Of a DNA stretch of 64,000 nt, positions 18,739-27,718 are shown piece after piece. The first letter of the stretch is position 1; each line of letters opens with the position of its first letter. Below the pieces are notes generated by a model, which did not search any database, was not told the origin of the DNA, and was given only the letters and a program-made list of their open reading frames with translations. Origin of the DNA: CADEED01 sp964444835 (GTDB lineage: Bacteria > Pseudomonadota > Gammaproteobacteria > Steroidobacterales > Steroidobacteraceae); NCBI GenBank assembly GCA_964444835.1, contig CAYUIT010000017.1, forward strand, positions 3,211 to 67,210, in the 5' to 3' direction. Made by a program: the position numbers and the translations under genes.

Positions 18739-19644
18739 CTACAAAAAGGTCTCTGCCGTGGCGAGAATCTTGACGCGGTCGGCGAACAGCATCGGCAAGT
18801 CCGTTGCGTAGAAGCCAAGCTCATCGAGCCAAGGCTGGGCACTCTTGACGATGTGTCTCGGCAACTCTGCCTCGGGCGGTGCCTCGTCAGCGTACGCTGC
18901 GATCGCGCGGGCGAGCGACAATTGAAGCACTTCGGCGCGGTCGGTTCGTGCGGCATCGGGCCGACGCCAATGACGAATGCACGCCGCCACGTTCGCCGGT
19001 AACAGCCACGCCACAGCTAGTTGCGCGCCAACTTGTGCTTCGAAGCCAGCAGCGAAGTCTTGGAGCGCCTCACGCGACGTGGCCTCGGTCGGCTTGCCCG
19101 AGCGGCTCAGTCGCCACAGGATCACCGCGAAGCCCACCCGATGCAGCAACCCGGCGAGATACGCCGACTCCACGTTGCGGCGCTTGGCGCGCGCGAGTTC
19201 TTGATTGAAGAGGGCCGTAAGTACGGATTCGCGCCACAGCTTGGTCAGATCGCGGCGGAACAGCGGCGAGGCAAACAAGTCGCTGCGCACCGCGAAACTA
19301 TAGGCAATCTTGCGCACTTCGAGCATGCCAAGCCAAGCGATCGCTTGCTTCAATGTCACGACGGGCGCGCCGCGCACGTACAGCGCGCTATTGGCTACCC
19401 GCATGACTTGCGCGGCCAACGCGACATCGCGTTCGATCAGTAACGATAGCTGTGCGGCTCCAACGGAGGGTGCGCTGTCGTCCGCCTCTTCGTCGAGATC
19501 GCCGCCTGCGATGCGTGCGACACGCTGCGCGATTTCCGGCAGCGGCGGCAACTCCAGAGACTGCGGATCGCAAGCCGAGCGCAACGCGCTATCGTTGTCG
19601 GCGTTTGACGATGCGTAGAGCAGGGTTTTCTCGAGACGCGACAT
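18739..19644 (-). CDS. HDOD domain protein
   Basis: About 301 residues with one HDOD domain (residues 30-230), the metal-dependent-phosphohydrolase-like fold without the full HD catalytic set. Family members act in signalling, often with cyclic-di-GMP or chemotaxis proteins; no output domain is attached here. I chose the ATG at 19644 (MSRLEKTLLYASS); the frame is open to 19698 with no typical start. It converges on the M48 protease gene with a 30-base gap. A GGDEF gene lies 0.5 kb away on the same strand, so a c-di-GMP link is possible but unproven. Confidence 0.85.
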   Translation of the reverse strand: MSRLEKTLLYASSNADNDSALRSACDPQSLELPPLPEIAQRVARIAGGDLDEEADDSAPSVGAAQLSLLIERDVALAAQVMRVANSALYVRGAPVVTLKQAIAWLGMLEVRKIAYSFAVRSDLFASPLFRRDLTKLWRESVLTALFNQELARAKRRNVESAYLAGLLHRVGFAVILWRLSRSGKPTEATSREALQDFAAGFEAQVGAQLAVAWLLPANVAACIRHWRRPDAARTDRAEVLQLSLARAIAAYADEAPPEAELPRHIVKSAQPWLDELGFYATDLPMLFADRVKILATAETFL

Positions 19645-19721
19645 AACATTCCGACCCGCGTGGCACTCCAACCTGTTCCATCGGCGGCGACCCGCCAAAC
19701 TTGAATCGGTAAGATGCGCGG

Positions 19722-20207
19722 ATGCGTGTGTTGTTTGTGTGTCTTGGAAACATTTGTCGCTCGCCGACTGCTGAAGGCGTGTTTCGTGAACTGCTTCGCC
19801 GCGAGGCGCCGAGCCTTGCCTCGCGCTGCATTGTCGATTCAGCGGGCACAGCCGACTACCACATCGGTGCGCCGCCCGATCGCCGTACGGTGGCGGCCGC
19901 CAAGGCGCGCGGCTACGACTTGTCAGCGCTGCGAGCGCGCCAGTTGGACCCCGAGGATTTTGAGCAGTTCGATTTGTTGTTAGCGATGGATCGAGCCAAC
20001 GCCGCCGAGCTGCGTGCGCGGGCGCCGAGTCGCGCGCTGGAGCGCATTCAATTGTTTCTGGAGTTCGCGCCAGAGCTCGGCTTGGAAGAAGTTCCTGATC
20101 CGTATTACGGCTCGCACGCGGATTTCGTGCGGGTGGTCGATTTGGCGGAGGCCGGTGCGCGCGGCTTGTTAGCTCACGTCAAGCGCGTTTCAGCAAAGAA
20201 TCCGTGA
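19722..20207 (+). CDS. Low-molecular-weight protein-tyrosine-phosphatase
   Basis: A 161-residue LMW-PTP. The P-loop CLGNICRS (Cys7 to Arg13) is at the N terminus and the general-acid Asp is in VPDPYYG near residue 126, so it should be catalytically active. Such enzymes often reverse BY-kinase autophosphorylation or act on arsenate/arginine-phosphate substrates; no BY-kinase or capsule genes are nearby, so the target is unknown. The 3' end overlaps the convergent GGDEF gene by 29 bases. Confidence 0.93.
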   Translation: MRVLFVCLGNICRSPTAEGVFRELLRREAPSLASRCIVDSAGTADYHIGAPPDRRTVAAAKARGYDLSALRARQLDPEDFEQFDLLLAMDRANAAELRARAPSRALERIQLFLEFAPELGLEEVPDPYYGSHADFVRVVDLAEAGARGLLAHVKRVSAKNP

Positions 20208-22107
20208 GCGCGTCGTTCGCCGCACCCATCGACGGCTCATAGAATTCGATACGGTCGCGGCCAGTCGACTTCGCGGCATACAGCGCGATGTCGGCCCGAC
20301 GGATCACTTGATCGAGCGTGCGATCGTTCGGCCCGATCACGGTGAGCCCGCAGCTCAAGGTTACGCGCTCGCCGTCGGGCGCACCTGCAATCGTCAGACC
20401 ATGCATGGCTGTGCGCAAGCGCTCGAGTGCCGCCGTCGCCTCGGCGAGCGTGGTGTCGGGCAGTAGCAGCAAGAATTCTTCACCACCGTAGCGGCCCAGA
20501 GAATCAGCGGCTCTGAGTTGCTCCGTCGCGAGCGTGCCGAAACGGCGCAGGATGTCGTCGCCCACATCGTGGCCGAATCGATCGTTCACTTCCTTGAAAT
20601 GATCGAGATCGATCAAGCCGATGACGCCTGAGATGCGCCTTGAGTTGGCCGCCTTCAGCATGTCGGCTGCTGCCGCGAGGATCTTGCGTCGATTCGGTAG
20701 GCGCGTGAGTTCATCGCGCTCCGCGAGCGCTGTAAGTTCGGTTCGGTAGCGGCGGTTGGACCACAGCGCGTACCCCAGTACAACCGCCGTCAAAAACGCG
20801 GCGAGGCCTGCGGCGCCCGCGACGACCGTGAAGCGTTGTTGTGCCGCCAGCCGCTCTTCGGCCAGTTTCTTGTCGGCTGCCAACAGCGCGTTCTGTTGTT
20901 TCTCGTGATCGATGTCGAACTGCACCCGCAGCGCTGCGACTTCACGGATGCGATCGAGTTCACTCTGCTCGCGAATGCGGCGTAAGAATTCGCCCTGATC
21001 GCGAAACGCGCTCTGAAAATCGCCCGTATCCGCGTATGCGCGTGCTCGCAACTCGTATAGGGCTGCAATGTCATCCGCCGGTGCGGCGCCGCCAGGGGCA
21101 ATGGCGACGTTGAAGAAATCGATCGATTCGCGCGGTTGGTTCTGCGCGAGTGCCAGCCGGCCGCGCAGCGCTGCCAACGTGCGATAGTCGTTATCGTCCA
21201 TGCCTTGCGTGCGCTTCAGCGTCGCCTCGGCGCGGTTGCACCACGTGCGCGCGGCTTCGAATTGCTGCCGCTCGATTTCGACGCCACACAGTCGCATTTC
21301 CGACAAGCCCGTGCCGACCGTGTCGGGAATTTCCATGTGAACTTTGAGCGCTTCATATGAGGCGGCAAGGGCCTCTTCGAGGCGGCCCGCCGACTTCAAA
21401 ATCGAGGCACGTCGATCGAGCGCGGTGGCGAGCCGCACTTGCGCTTTTTCCGCGCGGAAGAACGCGATCGATTGATCGACGAGCGAGAGGGCGGCCGCAT
21501 AGTCCTTGGCAGCATAGTGCGCCATCGACAAACGGCCCGAGGCGACCATCTGCTCCTCGGGCGTTGAGTACTGGCCTAACAACTCGTGCGCGCGCGTCAG
21601 ATCGTGCAGCGCTTGGTCTGTATTGCCTTCCCGAAAATGCAGCCAGCCGCGGTCGCGCAAGGTGCAGCCGAGCACGAGCGGGCGCGAGCCTGCCATATCG
21701 ACGATGCGCGAGAGTTCGGCAATGGCGGTATCGATGCCCCCCACATTGGTGCTGACGAGCGCGCGGACGGTACGCAGCCGAATAGCGAGATCGGATGTGT
21801 CGCCGCCCGGCAGCAGCGCAAGTCCTGCGTCGGCATAGGTGACCGCTTGGCGACTCAGGCCTAACTGGCGCGACGCATCGGCGGCCATCGCGTGCAGCTT
21901 GACGAGCTGGAGATCATCGGGGCGTTTGGTCGCGCCGATCGCGGCCGTCAGGCGCTTGAGGGCGGCAGCAGGCTCACGAAAGGCGAGTTGCTCGAGCTCG
22001 CGAAATTCGCCTTGGTCTTCTGCGAGGCACGCTGCACGCGCGGGCAGCGCGGTCGCGATGCAGCCGACGAGCACGAGAGCAACGATGGCGACGGAAGAAC
22101 GCTTCAC
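20179..22107 (-). CDS. TPR-GGDEF diguanylate cyclase with periplasmic sensor region
   Basis: A 642-residue protein. It has an N-terminal signal or anchor helix (residues 7-25), a periplasmic helical region built of TPR-like repeats (about 35-370) and a short coiled coil. A membrane helix follows near 425-450 (GLAAFLTAVVLGYALW), then a cytoplasmic GGDEF domain with active GGEEF near residue 540. An RxxD inhibitory site (RAAD) sits five residues before it, so product inhibition by c-di-GMP is expected. This topology is common in Xanthomonadales. It makes c-di-GMP from two GTP; the signal sensed by the TPRs is unknown. Confidence 0.93.
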   Translation of the reverse strand: MKRSSVAIVALVLVGCIATALPARAACLAEDQGEFRELEQLAFREPAAALKRLTAAIGATKRPDDLQLVKLHAMAADASRQLGLSRQAVTYADAGLALLPGGDTSDLAIRLRTVRALVSTNVGGIDTAIAELSRIVDMAGSRPLVLGCTLRDRGWLHFREGNTDQALHDLTRAHELLGQYSTPEEQMVASGRLSMAHYAAKDYAAALSLVDQSIAFFRAEKAQVRLATALDRRASILKSAGRLEEALAASYEALKVHMEIPDTVGTGLSEMRLCGVEIERQQFEAARTWCNRAEATLKRTQGMDDNDYRTLAALRGRLALAQNQPRESIDFFNVAIAPGGAAPADDIAALYELRARAYADTGDFQSAFRDQGEFLRRIREQSELDRIREVAALRVQFDIDHEKQQNALLAADKKLAEERLAAQQRFTVVAGAAGLAAFLTAVVLGYALWSNRRYRTELTALAERDELTRLPNRRKILAAAADMLKAANSRRISGVIGLIDLDHFKEVNDRFGHDVGDDILRRFGTLATEQLRAADSLGRYGGEEFLLLLPDTTLAEATAALERLRTAMHGLTIAGAPDGERVTLSCGLTVIGPNDRTLDQVIRRADIALYAAKSTGRDRIEFYEPSMGAANDALTDSLLKRA

Positions 22108-22181
22108 GCCGCCATAGTGCCCGCTCAGGCACTCGCGGTCGAGCCCGTATCTGCGCTCAACCGCGAGGATTCAGCCTGCCA

Positions 22182-24722
22182 TCAACCGCGGTCGTCAGGG
22201 CCCTGGCTTGGGGCGGAGGCGCCACTCGGGGGCGTCGATGACCATACGACATATGACTTGGCCGCGGGAGGCGGTGGCAAGTCGCTGGCGGGCTCGGCGC
22301 GCGGGGCCTCCGATTCAGCTCGAGCGGGTGATTCTTGACCAGCAGGCGGGAAAGACTCGCGCGCATGAAAGGCGCGCTCCTCAGGACTCGCCTCGCGGCC
22401 GCCGACAAAATCGCTCTGGCTAGGCGCGCCTACAGCGCCACCTATCTCGCGAGATCCGCCGCCGCCACCACGCCGACCGCGACGGCGGCGCCGACCGCGA
22501 CGCTCGCCGCGCTCGGAACTCTCCGGGCCATCGCTCCCGCCAGTGCTCGGCGCACCTTCTGGAATCGCTCCCTCGGTGGCGGGTGCGCCAGCGCTGCCGC
22601 CCGCAGCAGCCTCTCGCTCGCGCCGTTGTTCGCGTTGACGCTCACGATCGCGCTCCCGTTGAGCGGCACGCTCCGCCTCGCGTTGCGGATCGCGCGGCGT
22701 GTTGTCACGTTGTGCATCACGTTGGTGGTCGCGGTTCTGCTCACGCTGGCCGTCGCGCGGTTGTCCCTCACGCGCCCGATCGCGTCCCGCGCCACCGCGC
22801 TCGTTGCGGTCACGATTGCCGTCGCGGCGTCCATCGTGGCGACGCTCGCCACGATCCTGACGATTGCGGCCGTCACGCCCGCGATCGCCGCGGCGTTCGC
22901 TGCGCTCGTGTCGATCACGGCGTCCGCCCTCTCCACGTGTAGGCTGGTTGTTAGCAGCCGCTTCCGTTGGCGCAGCCGATGCCGGTGCAGGTGTTCCCAC
23001 GAGCCACTGCTTGATGCGAGTGAGTACGCCGGGTCGTGGTTGCTCGACGAGCGTCTGCGGGGCAGGGGCTTGCGCGGCGGGCGCTGGCACCGGCACATGT
23101 ACGATGATTGGCGCAGCAGTCGCCGGCGTGATCGGCTGCACTGCCGCAGGCTCCTGTGTCGGACGCCGCTCGCGCGTACCCGCAGGGTCGGCAATCTCCG
23201 GCCGCTCGGGCATCTTGTAGCTGAGTACTTTGTTTTCGGGCGCTTCGACTTCATCGTCGCGCACACGCTTGATCGAGTACTCCGGCGTTTGAATGTGCGG
23301 ATTCGGCACGATGACCAGATCCACATCGCTCTTGTCTTCGAGCGTGCGTAGCCATTCGCGCTTTTCATTGATCAAGTAGGTAGCCACTTCGACCGGCACC
23401 TGCGCAATGATCTTTGCGGTGCGATCCTTCCGGGCTTCCTCGCCGATCAAACGCAGGATCGCGAGCGCCATCGACTCGACCGAACGAATGCTGCCGATGC
23501 CCGTGCAGCGCGGGCATACGATGTGACTCGACTCGCCGAGCGACGGCCGCAAGCGCTGGCGCGACATCTCGAGCAGGCCGAAGCGCGACAAGCGCCCGAT
23601 CTGGATGCGCGCGCGATCCATCTTGACTGCATCTCGCAGCCGATCTTCGACTTCGCGCTGATTCTTCTGCGACTCCATGTCGATGAAGTCGATGACGATC
23701 AATCCGCCCAAGTCGCGAATCCGCAATTGGCGTGCGATCTCGTCGGCAGCCTCGAGGTTGGTGTTGAGCGCAGTCGTTTCGATATCGCTGCCGCGCGTGG
23801 CGCGCGCGGAGTTGATATCGATCGAGACCAACGCCTCGGTGTAGTCGATGACGATCGAGCCGCCCGAGGGCAGCTGCACTTTGTGTGCGTACGCCGATTC
23901 GATCTGACTTTCGATCTGAAAGCGCGTGAACAGAGCAATGTCGTCGGTGTACTTCTTTAGCCGGCGCTGCGACTCCGGAGGCATGTAGCGCTGCATGTAC
24001 TCTTCGGCGGTCGCAAACGCGGCATCATCGTCGACCAGCACTTCGCCGATGTCGTCGGTGAGGTAGTCGCGCAACGCGCGCGTGACGGCGTCACTTTCGC
24101 GATACACCAAGAACGGTGCCGGCCGATCTTTGCCAGCCAGCTCGACTTGATCCCATTGCACCTTGAGGTTGTCGAGGTCCCACTGGAGTTCCTCGACCTG
24201 GCGACCGACGCCCGCTGTGCGCACAATCGCGCCCATGCCGTCGGGGATCTTGAGGTCGTCCATCACCTGCCGCATTTGGTCGCGGTCCTCGCCCTCAATG
24301 CGACGCGACACGCCGCCAGCGCGCGGATTGTTCGGCATCAGCACCAAAAAGCGGCCAGCCATCGATATGAACGTGGTGAGGGCGGCGCCCTTGTTGCCGC
24401 GCTCTTCCTTTTCCACTTGAACGATGACCTCTTGGCCTTCGTTCAGGAGTTCGCGCATGTTCATGCGCCCGCCTTGCGGCTGCTGGCGGAAGTATTCCTT
24501 TGAGATTTCCTTCAGCGGCAGAAAGCCGTGGCGCTCGGAACCGTAGTCGACGAAGCACGCTTCGAGCGAGGGCTCGATGCGTGAGATGCGACCTTTGTAG
24601 ATGTTGCCTTTCTTCTGTTCTCGAGACGGGATGTCGATACTAAGGTCGTACAGCTTCTGGCCATCCACCAGAGCGACGCGCAACTCTTCTTGCTGAGTTG
24701 CATTGACGAGCATTCTTTTCAT
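22182..24722 (-). CDS. rne: Ribonuclease E
   Basis: An essential endoribonuclease and degradosome scaffold of 846 residues. The N terminus MKRMLVNATQQEELRVAL matches E. coli RNase E. The S1 domain covers about 35-120, the catalytic Asp residues lie in VSIDINSARAT near 300 and VIDFIDM near 344, and the zinc-link CPRCTGIG is near 402. The C-terminal part (about 560-800) is an extreme Arg/Asp/Gly/Gln low-complexity region, probably the RNA-binding and degradosome segment. Its GC bias opens long false frames on the other strand. The start has only a weak ribosome binding site. The long upstream gap (24723-25145) is where a self-regulatory 5' leader would sit. Confidence 0.95.
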   Translation of the reverse strand: MKRMLVNATQQEELRVALVDGQKLYDLSIDIPSREQKKGNIYKGRISRIEPSLEACFVDYGSERHGFLPLKEISKEYFRQQPQGGRMNMRELLNEGQEVIVQVEKEERGNKGAALTTFISMAGRFLVLMPNNPRAGGVSRRIEGEDRDQMRQVMDDLKIPDGMGAIVRTAGVGRQVEELQWDLDNLKVQWDQVELAGKDRPAPFLVYRESDAVTRALRDYLTDDIGEVLVDDDAAFATAEEYMQRYMPPESQRRLKKYTDDIALFTRFQIESQIESAYAHKVQLPSGGSIVIDYTEALVSIDINSARATRGSDIETTALNTNLEAADEIARQLRIRDLGGLIVIDFIDMESQKNQREVEDRLRDAVKMDRARIQIGRLSRFGLLEMSRQRLRPSLGESSHIVCPRCTGIGSIRSVESMALAILRLIGEEARKDRTAKIIAQVPVEVATYLINEKREWLRTLEDKSDVDLVIVPNPHIQTPEYSIKRVRDDEVEAPENKVLSYKMPERPEIADPAGTRERRPTQEPAAVQPITPATAAPIIVHVPVPAPAAQAPAPQTLVEQPRPGVLTRIKQWLVGTPAPASAAPTEAAANNQPTRGEGGRRDRHERSERRGDRGRDGRNRQDRGERRHDGRRDGNRDRNERGGAGRDRAREGQPRDGQREQNRDHQRDAQRDNTPRDPQREAERAAQRERDRERQREQRREREAAAGGSAGAPATEGAIPEGAPSTGGSDGPESSERGERRGRRRRRGRRGGGGGSREIGGAVGAPSQSDFVGGREASPEERAFHARESFPPAGQESPARAESEAPRAEPASDLPPPPAAKSYVVWSSTPPSGASAPSQGPDDRG

Positions 24723-25145
24723 TGGACCCTACGGAGTAGAGAAGGGCCAACGGGTCGGAGCCATAGGTGAATGCCAACTCGCCCCGGCCCTGACGGCGGG
24801 AGGAGCTGTTAGCCCAAGGAGTGCGTGACGGCGCGGAGATTTTCACTGCCTTATGTAGCCCGTTCGCGCAAGGTGCTGCGAACAGAGCGCCCGAAACCTT
24901 TGGACGTCAATTCACCGACGGTGCGCGAAGAGGTGCGGGACTTACCCGCTCGTTCGCCGCATGACCCAGCCGGCCTGCGATGGCCTCGATATCGAGGACC
25001 AACTAACATGCAGCGCGTTCGAGTCGTCTTACGGTTGCGATCGGCGGCGCCGCTCTTTTGGCGTTGTCCGACAGCCTGCTATGCGCGGCTGGGGACGACC
25101 TGTGAATGATATTCTGAGATTTCATTTAAAACAAGGCCTTACGAA
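24723..25145. other. Divergent rne-rluC intergenic region
   Basis: 423 bases with no convincing gene. It must hold the rne 5' leader (minus strand) and the rluC promoter (plus strand), but I see no clear -35/-10 pair for either. A perfect 14-base palindrome, CCTCGATATCGAGG, lies at 24984-24997. Bases 24972-24984 (GGCCTGCGATGGC) repeat, in inverse orientation, 13 bases of the hairpin unit at 29095-29107 in the repeat island. RNase E genes in Enterobacteria carry autoregulatory hairpins in a long leader; whether that applies here needs RNA data. Confidence 0.5.
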
Positions 25146-26141
25146 ATGAACGATGCGCGCGCGCAACAACCGGCCGGGATTTCGAGTGCCGTGCGGCAGG
25201 TCGTTGTCGACGCGGGCTACGCGGGGCAACGCCTCGATAACTTCCTGCGGCGCGAGCTGCCGAACGTGCCCAAAAGCCACGTTTACCGGGTGATTCGTAA
25301 GGGTGAGGTCCGGGTCAATGGCAAGCGCGCCAAGCCCGAAACGCGCTTGTCCGAGGGCGATACGGTGCGTGTGCCGCCGGTGCGGCTCGAGCCCGAAGGC
25401 ACGCCGCGTCGTTTACCACACGCGATCGCAGACCAGATGCGGACCGCGATCATTTACGAGGATCGCGACCTGTTGGTGCTCGACAAGCCGGCCGGCATCG
25501 CGGTGCACGGCGGCAGCGGCGTGAGCTTCGGCGTGATCGAGGCGCTGCGCGCGTTGCGCCCGGATGAGACCTTGGAGTTGGCCCACCGCCTCGATCGCGA
25601 CACCAGCGGTTGTTTGTTAGTCGCGCGGCGTCCGGCAGCGCTGCGCACTTTGCACGCTCTGCTGCGGGAGGGCGATTTCGATAAGCGCTATCTCGCGCTC
25701 GTGCGTGGCAAATGGGAGCTCGGCGCGAAGCGGATCGATGCGCCGCTGCGAACCGACATTCGGGTGGGCGGTGAGCGCACGGTCAAGGTCAATGCGACTG
25801 GCAAGGAGGCCGTGAGCGACTTCAAGCCCGTGCAGTTCTTCGGCAAGAAAGCGTCGCTCGTCGAGGTTGCTCTGCATACCGGGCGTACGCACCAAATCCG
25901 TGTGCATGCCGCCCATGCAGGCTATCCGATCGCAGGTGACGAGAAATACGGCGCGGCGGACTTCAACGAAGCGATGCAGAGCCTCGGGCTCGAGCGCATG
26001 TTCTTGCATGCGCACAGCGTGAGTTTCACGTGGCCCGAGACCGGCAAGACGATCAGCGTGAATGCGCCGCTGCCCGCGGAACTCGCGGCGGTGATCGATC
26101 GACTGGGTGACGCGACGCGTCGCGTTCGGCGCAGTAGTTAG
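25146..26141 (+). CDS. rluC: 23S rRNA pseudouridine synthase RluC
   Basis: A 331-residue pseudouridine synthase, expected to modify U955/U2504/U2580 (E. coli numbering) of 23S rRNA. An N-terminal S4 RNA-binding domain (about 18-75) precedes the catalytic domain with HRLDRDTSG near residue 146, holding the catalytic Asp. Being divergent from rne, as in E. coli, supports RluC over RluD. Its TAG stop overlaps the facing maf-like stop by four bases (26138-26141). Confidence 0.93.
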   Translation: MNDARAQQPAGISSAVRQVVVDAGYAGQRLDNFLRRELPNVPKSHVYRVIRKGEVRVNGKRAKPETRLSEGDTVRVPPVRLEPEGTPRRLPHAIADQMRTAIIYEDRDLLVLDKPAGIAVHGGSGVSFGVIEALRALRPDETLELAHRLDRDTSGCLLVARRPAALRTLHALLREGDFDKRYLALVRGKWELGAKRIDAPLRTDIRVGGERTVKVNATGKEAVSDFKPVQFFGKKASLVEVALHTGRTHQIRVHAAHAGYPIAGDEKYGAADFNEAMQSLGLERMFLHAHSVSFTWPETGKTISVNAPLPAELAAVIDRLGDATRRVRRSS

Positions 26142-26743
26142 GGCACTTCGAAGCCGGTGTGCCGCAAGGCGGCCGCAAGCCAGATCAAGGGGAGCCCGAT
26201 GAGTGCGGTCGGATCGTCCGAGTCGATGCGTTCGAACAACGCGATTCCCAGGCCCTCAGCCTTGAAGCCACCGGCGCAATCGAACGGTTGCTCGCGGTCG
26301 ATGTAGCGATCGATTTCCGCATCGCTCAGATTGCGCACCTTGACCGCCGTTGTGTCGGTGTAAGCGAGATCAATGCGACCGTTCACGCTGCGCACCGCGC
26401 AGCCGGTATAGAACTCGGCGCCGGAGCCCGCCAGCAGCTTCAGTTGTTGGCGGCAGTTGTTGGCATTGCCCGGTTTGCGTAGCAACGTCGCATTGGCTGC
26501 AGCCACTTGGTCGCTGCCGATGACGATCGCGTCGGGAAAGCGGGTGGCGACCGCTTGCGCTTTTTCACGTGCGAGGCGATGCGCACGATCGCGCGGCGAT
26601 TCGCCGGGAATCTCGTGCTCATCGACGCCGGGGCTTTGGATCACGAACGGCAACCCGAGGCGGCCGAGGAGTTCGGCGCGGTACTTCGATGTTGAGGCGA
26701 GGATCAGCGGGCGCCGGCGGGCCGGCTGTTCTGGGTCAGTCAC
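26138..26743 (-). CDS. Maf-like nucleoside triphosphate pyrophosphatase (YceF type)
   Basis: A 201-residue Maf/HAM1-fold pyrophosphatase. The N-terminal motif ILASTSKYRAELL (residues 14-26) and VIGSDQVA near residue 73 are family hallmarks. E. coli YceF, a 7-methyl-GTP pyrophosphatase, lies in the same rluC-yceF-yceD-rpmF neighbourhood, so I favour that subfamily over the dTTP/UTP enzyme Maf. It probably removes modified nucleotides from the pool. It is divergent from yceD and converges on rluC. Confidence 0.9.
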   Translation of the reverse strand: MTDPEQPARRRPLILASTSKYRAELLGRLGLPFVIQSPGVDEHEIPGESPRDRAHRLAREKAQAVATRFPDAIVIGSDQVAAANATLLRKPGNANNCRQQLKLLAGSGAEFYTGCAVRSVNGRIDLAYTDTTAVKVRNLSDAEIDRYIDREQPFDCAGGFKAEGLGIALFERIDSDDPTALIGLPLIWLAAALRHTGFEVP

Positions 26744-26796
26744 GAAAAACCTTGATTTGGGCCCCGAAAAAACAACAAGTTACGCCAATTCTGCTT

Positions 26797-26825
26797 TTGA
26801 CTTGGCGAGGAGCCGCACCTATTAT
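26797..26825 (+). promoter_or_regulatory. Strong sigma-70 promoter for yceD-rpmF-fabH
   Basis: TTGACT (26797-26802) and TATTAT (26820-26825) are 17 bases apart, each close to consensus. The start point would be at about 26831-26833, only two to four bases before the yceD ATG at 26835, so the message would be leaderless or nearly so. Confidence 0.7.
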
Positions 26826-26834
26826 ACGCGCCCC

Positions 26835-27368
26835 ATGCGTTCGGACGGATCCCGGCAGTTTACGGTCGATTCGCTCGTCGCGGGCGGCGATCGCGAGTTT
26901 GCCTTCTCAGTGGCGGAGTTTCCGCGGCTAGAAGCGAGCTTGGCCGAGCCGGTTGGCGAGGCACGGGGCTCGGTCACGTTCGAGCAGGTCTTGGGTGTAC
27001 CCGTGGCCAACATTGCCGTGACGGCTGACATGCGCCTCGTCTGTCAGCGTTGTTTGCAGGCGATGGATTGGCCGGTGGAGAGCCGCTCTCGAGTGGCGCT
27101 CGTGCCGGATCTCGCTGCGGCGGATCGTCTGCCCGATGGGCTCGAGTCGATCATCGTCGAGAACGATCGCGTCAGCGTGCGCGATTTGGTGGAAGAAGAA
27201 TTGTTGCTGGCGTTGCCCGTCGTGCCGAAGTGCGATGCGGGCGACTCCTGCAGTCGGTTGGCGTCGCAAGCTGCCGCGGTCGAAGCGCCGCAGGCGGTTG
27301 TGCCAGAACCGGTCGCAACACAAACACCGTTTGCGCAGTTGGGCGAACTGCTGAAACGTGGCAAGTAG
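26835..27368 (+). CDS. yceD: YceD family protein (DUF177)
   Basis: A 177-residue DUF177 protein. Two Cys pairs typical of the family are visible, CQRC near residue 64 and one in KCDAGDSC near 136. In E. coli and plant chloroplasts DUF177 proteins have been linked to 23S rRNA accumulation; the gene almost always precedes rpmF, as here with a 24-base gap. The ATG at 26835 fits the family N terminus. The frame stays open far upstream (to 26457), but that part runs antisense through the maf-like gene. No ribosome binding site can exist if transcription starts at the promoter just upstream. Confidence 0.9.
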   Translation: MRSDGSRQFTVDSLVAGGDREFAFSVAEFPRLEASLAEPVGEARGSVTFEQVLGVPVANIAVTADMRLVCQRCLQAMDWPVESRSRVALVPDLAAADRLPDGLESIIVENDRVSVRDLVEEELLLALPVVPKCDAGDSCSRLASQAAAVEAPQAVVPEPVATQTPFAQLGELLKRGK

Positions 27369-27392
27369 GCTCGCCCGAAGGAAGTTGTAGTC

Positions 27393-27587
27393 ATGGCTGT
27401 TCAAAAGAGTCGTAAGACGCCGTCAAAGCGCGGCATGCACCGTTCGCACGATGCGCTTAGCAAGCCGGCGTTGTCGGTCGATCCGCAGTCGGGTGAAACG
27501 CATTTGCGTCATCGCATCACGCCCGATGGCTTCTATCGCGGGAAGCGCGTCATCGAAAAGCCGGCTGACGTCGAGACCGCCGAGTAG
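27393..27587 (+). CDS. rpmF: 50S ribosomal protein L32
   Basis: A 64-residue large-subunit protein that starts MAVQKSRKTPSKRGMHRSHD, the typical L32 N terminus. A good ribosome binding site (GAAGGAAG) lies about 8-15 bases before the ATG. It lacks the C-terminal zinc Cys set found in some L32 proteins, so it is the zinc-free form. It is co-transcribed with yceD. Confidence 0.96.
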   Translation: MAVQKSRKTPSKRGMHRSHDALSKPALSVDPQSGETHLRHRITPDGFYRGKRVIEKPADVETAE

Positions 27588-27595
27588 TTAGCGCA

Positions 27596-27669
27596 CCGGC
27601 GGTATACGCCGGTTCACTGACATCCTCTGTACACGAAGCGCCGCTCGAGGGGAGTTCTCCTCGGCGGCG
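27596..27669. other. Two hairpins in the rpmF-fabH gap
   Basis: The 131-base gap holds a perfect six-base-pair hairpin (CCGGCG-GTATA-CGCCGG, 27596-27612) and a longer GC hairpin with one bulge near 27638-27669. Neither is followed by a T run, so they are not classic intrinsic terminators. They could be processing or mRNA-stabilising elements separating the ribosomal-protein and fatty-acid parts of the transcript. plsX, which often fills this place, is absent. Confidence 0.4.
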
Positions 27670-27718
27670 TAATCGTGTTACAAGGCAAGCACTACGAGCG
27701 GCTGGGCAAAGAGGTTCC

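Noticed and set aside
22335..23351. 338-codon plus-strand open frame opposite rne
   Set aside because: It lies antisense to the Arg-rich part of RNase E; its Ala/Arg/Thr repetition is the mirror of that low-complexity region, with no start site or domain.
24825..25109. 94-codon plus-strand frame in the rne-rluC gap
   Set aside because: No ribosome binding site, no recognisable domain, composition of non-coding DNA.
27596..27669. Terminator between rpmF and fabH
   Set aside because: Stable hairpins but no following T run on either strand.
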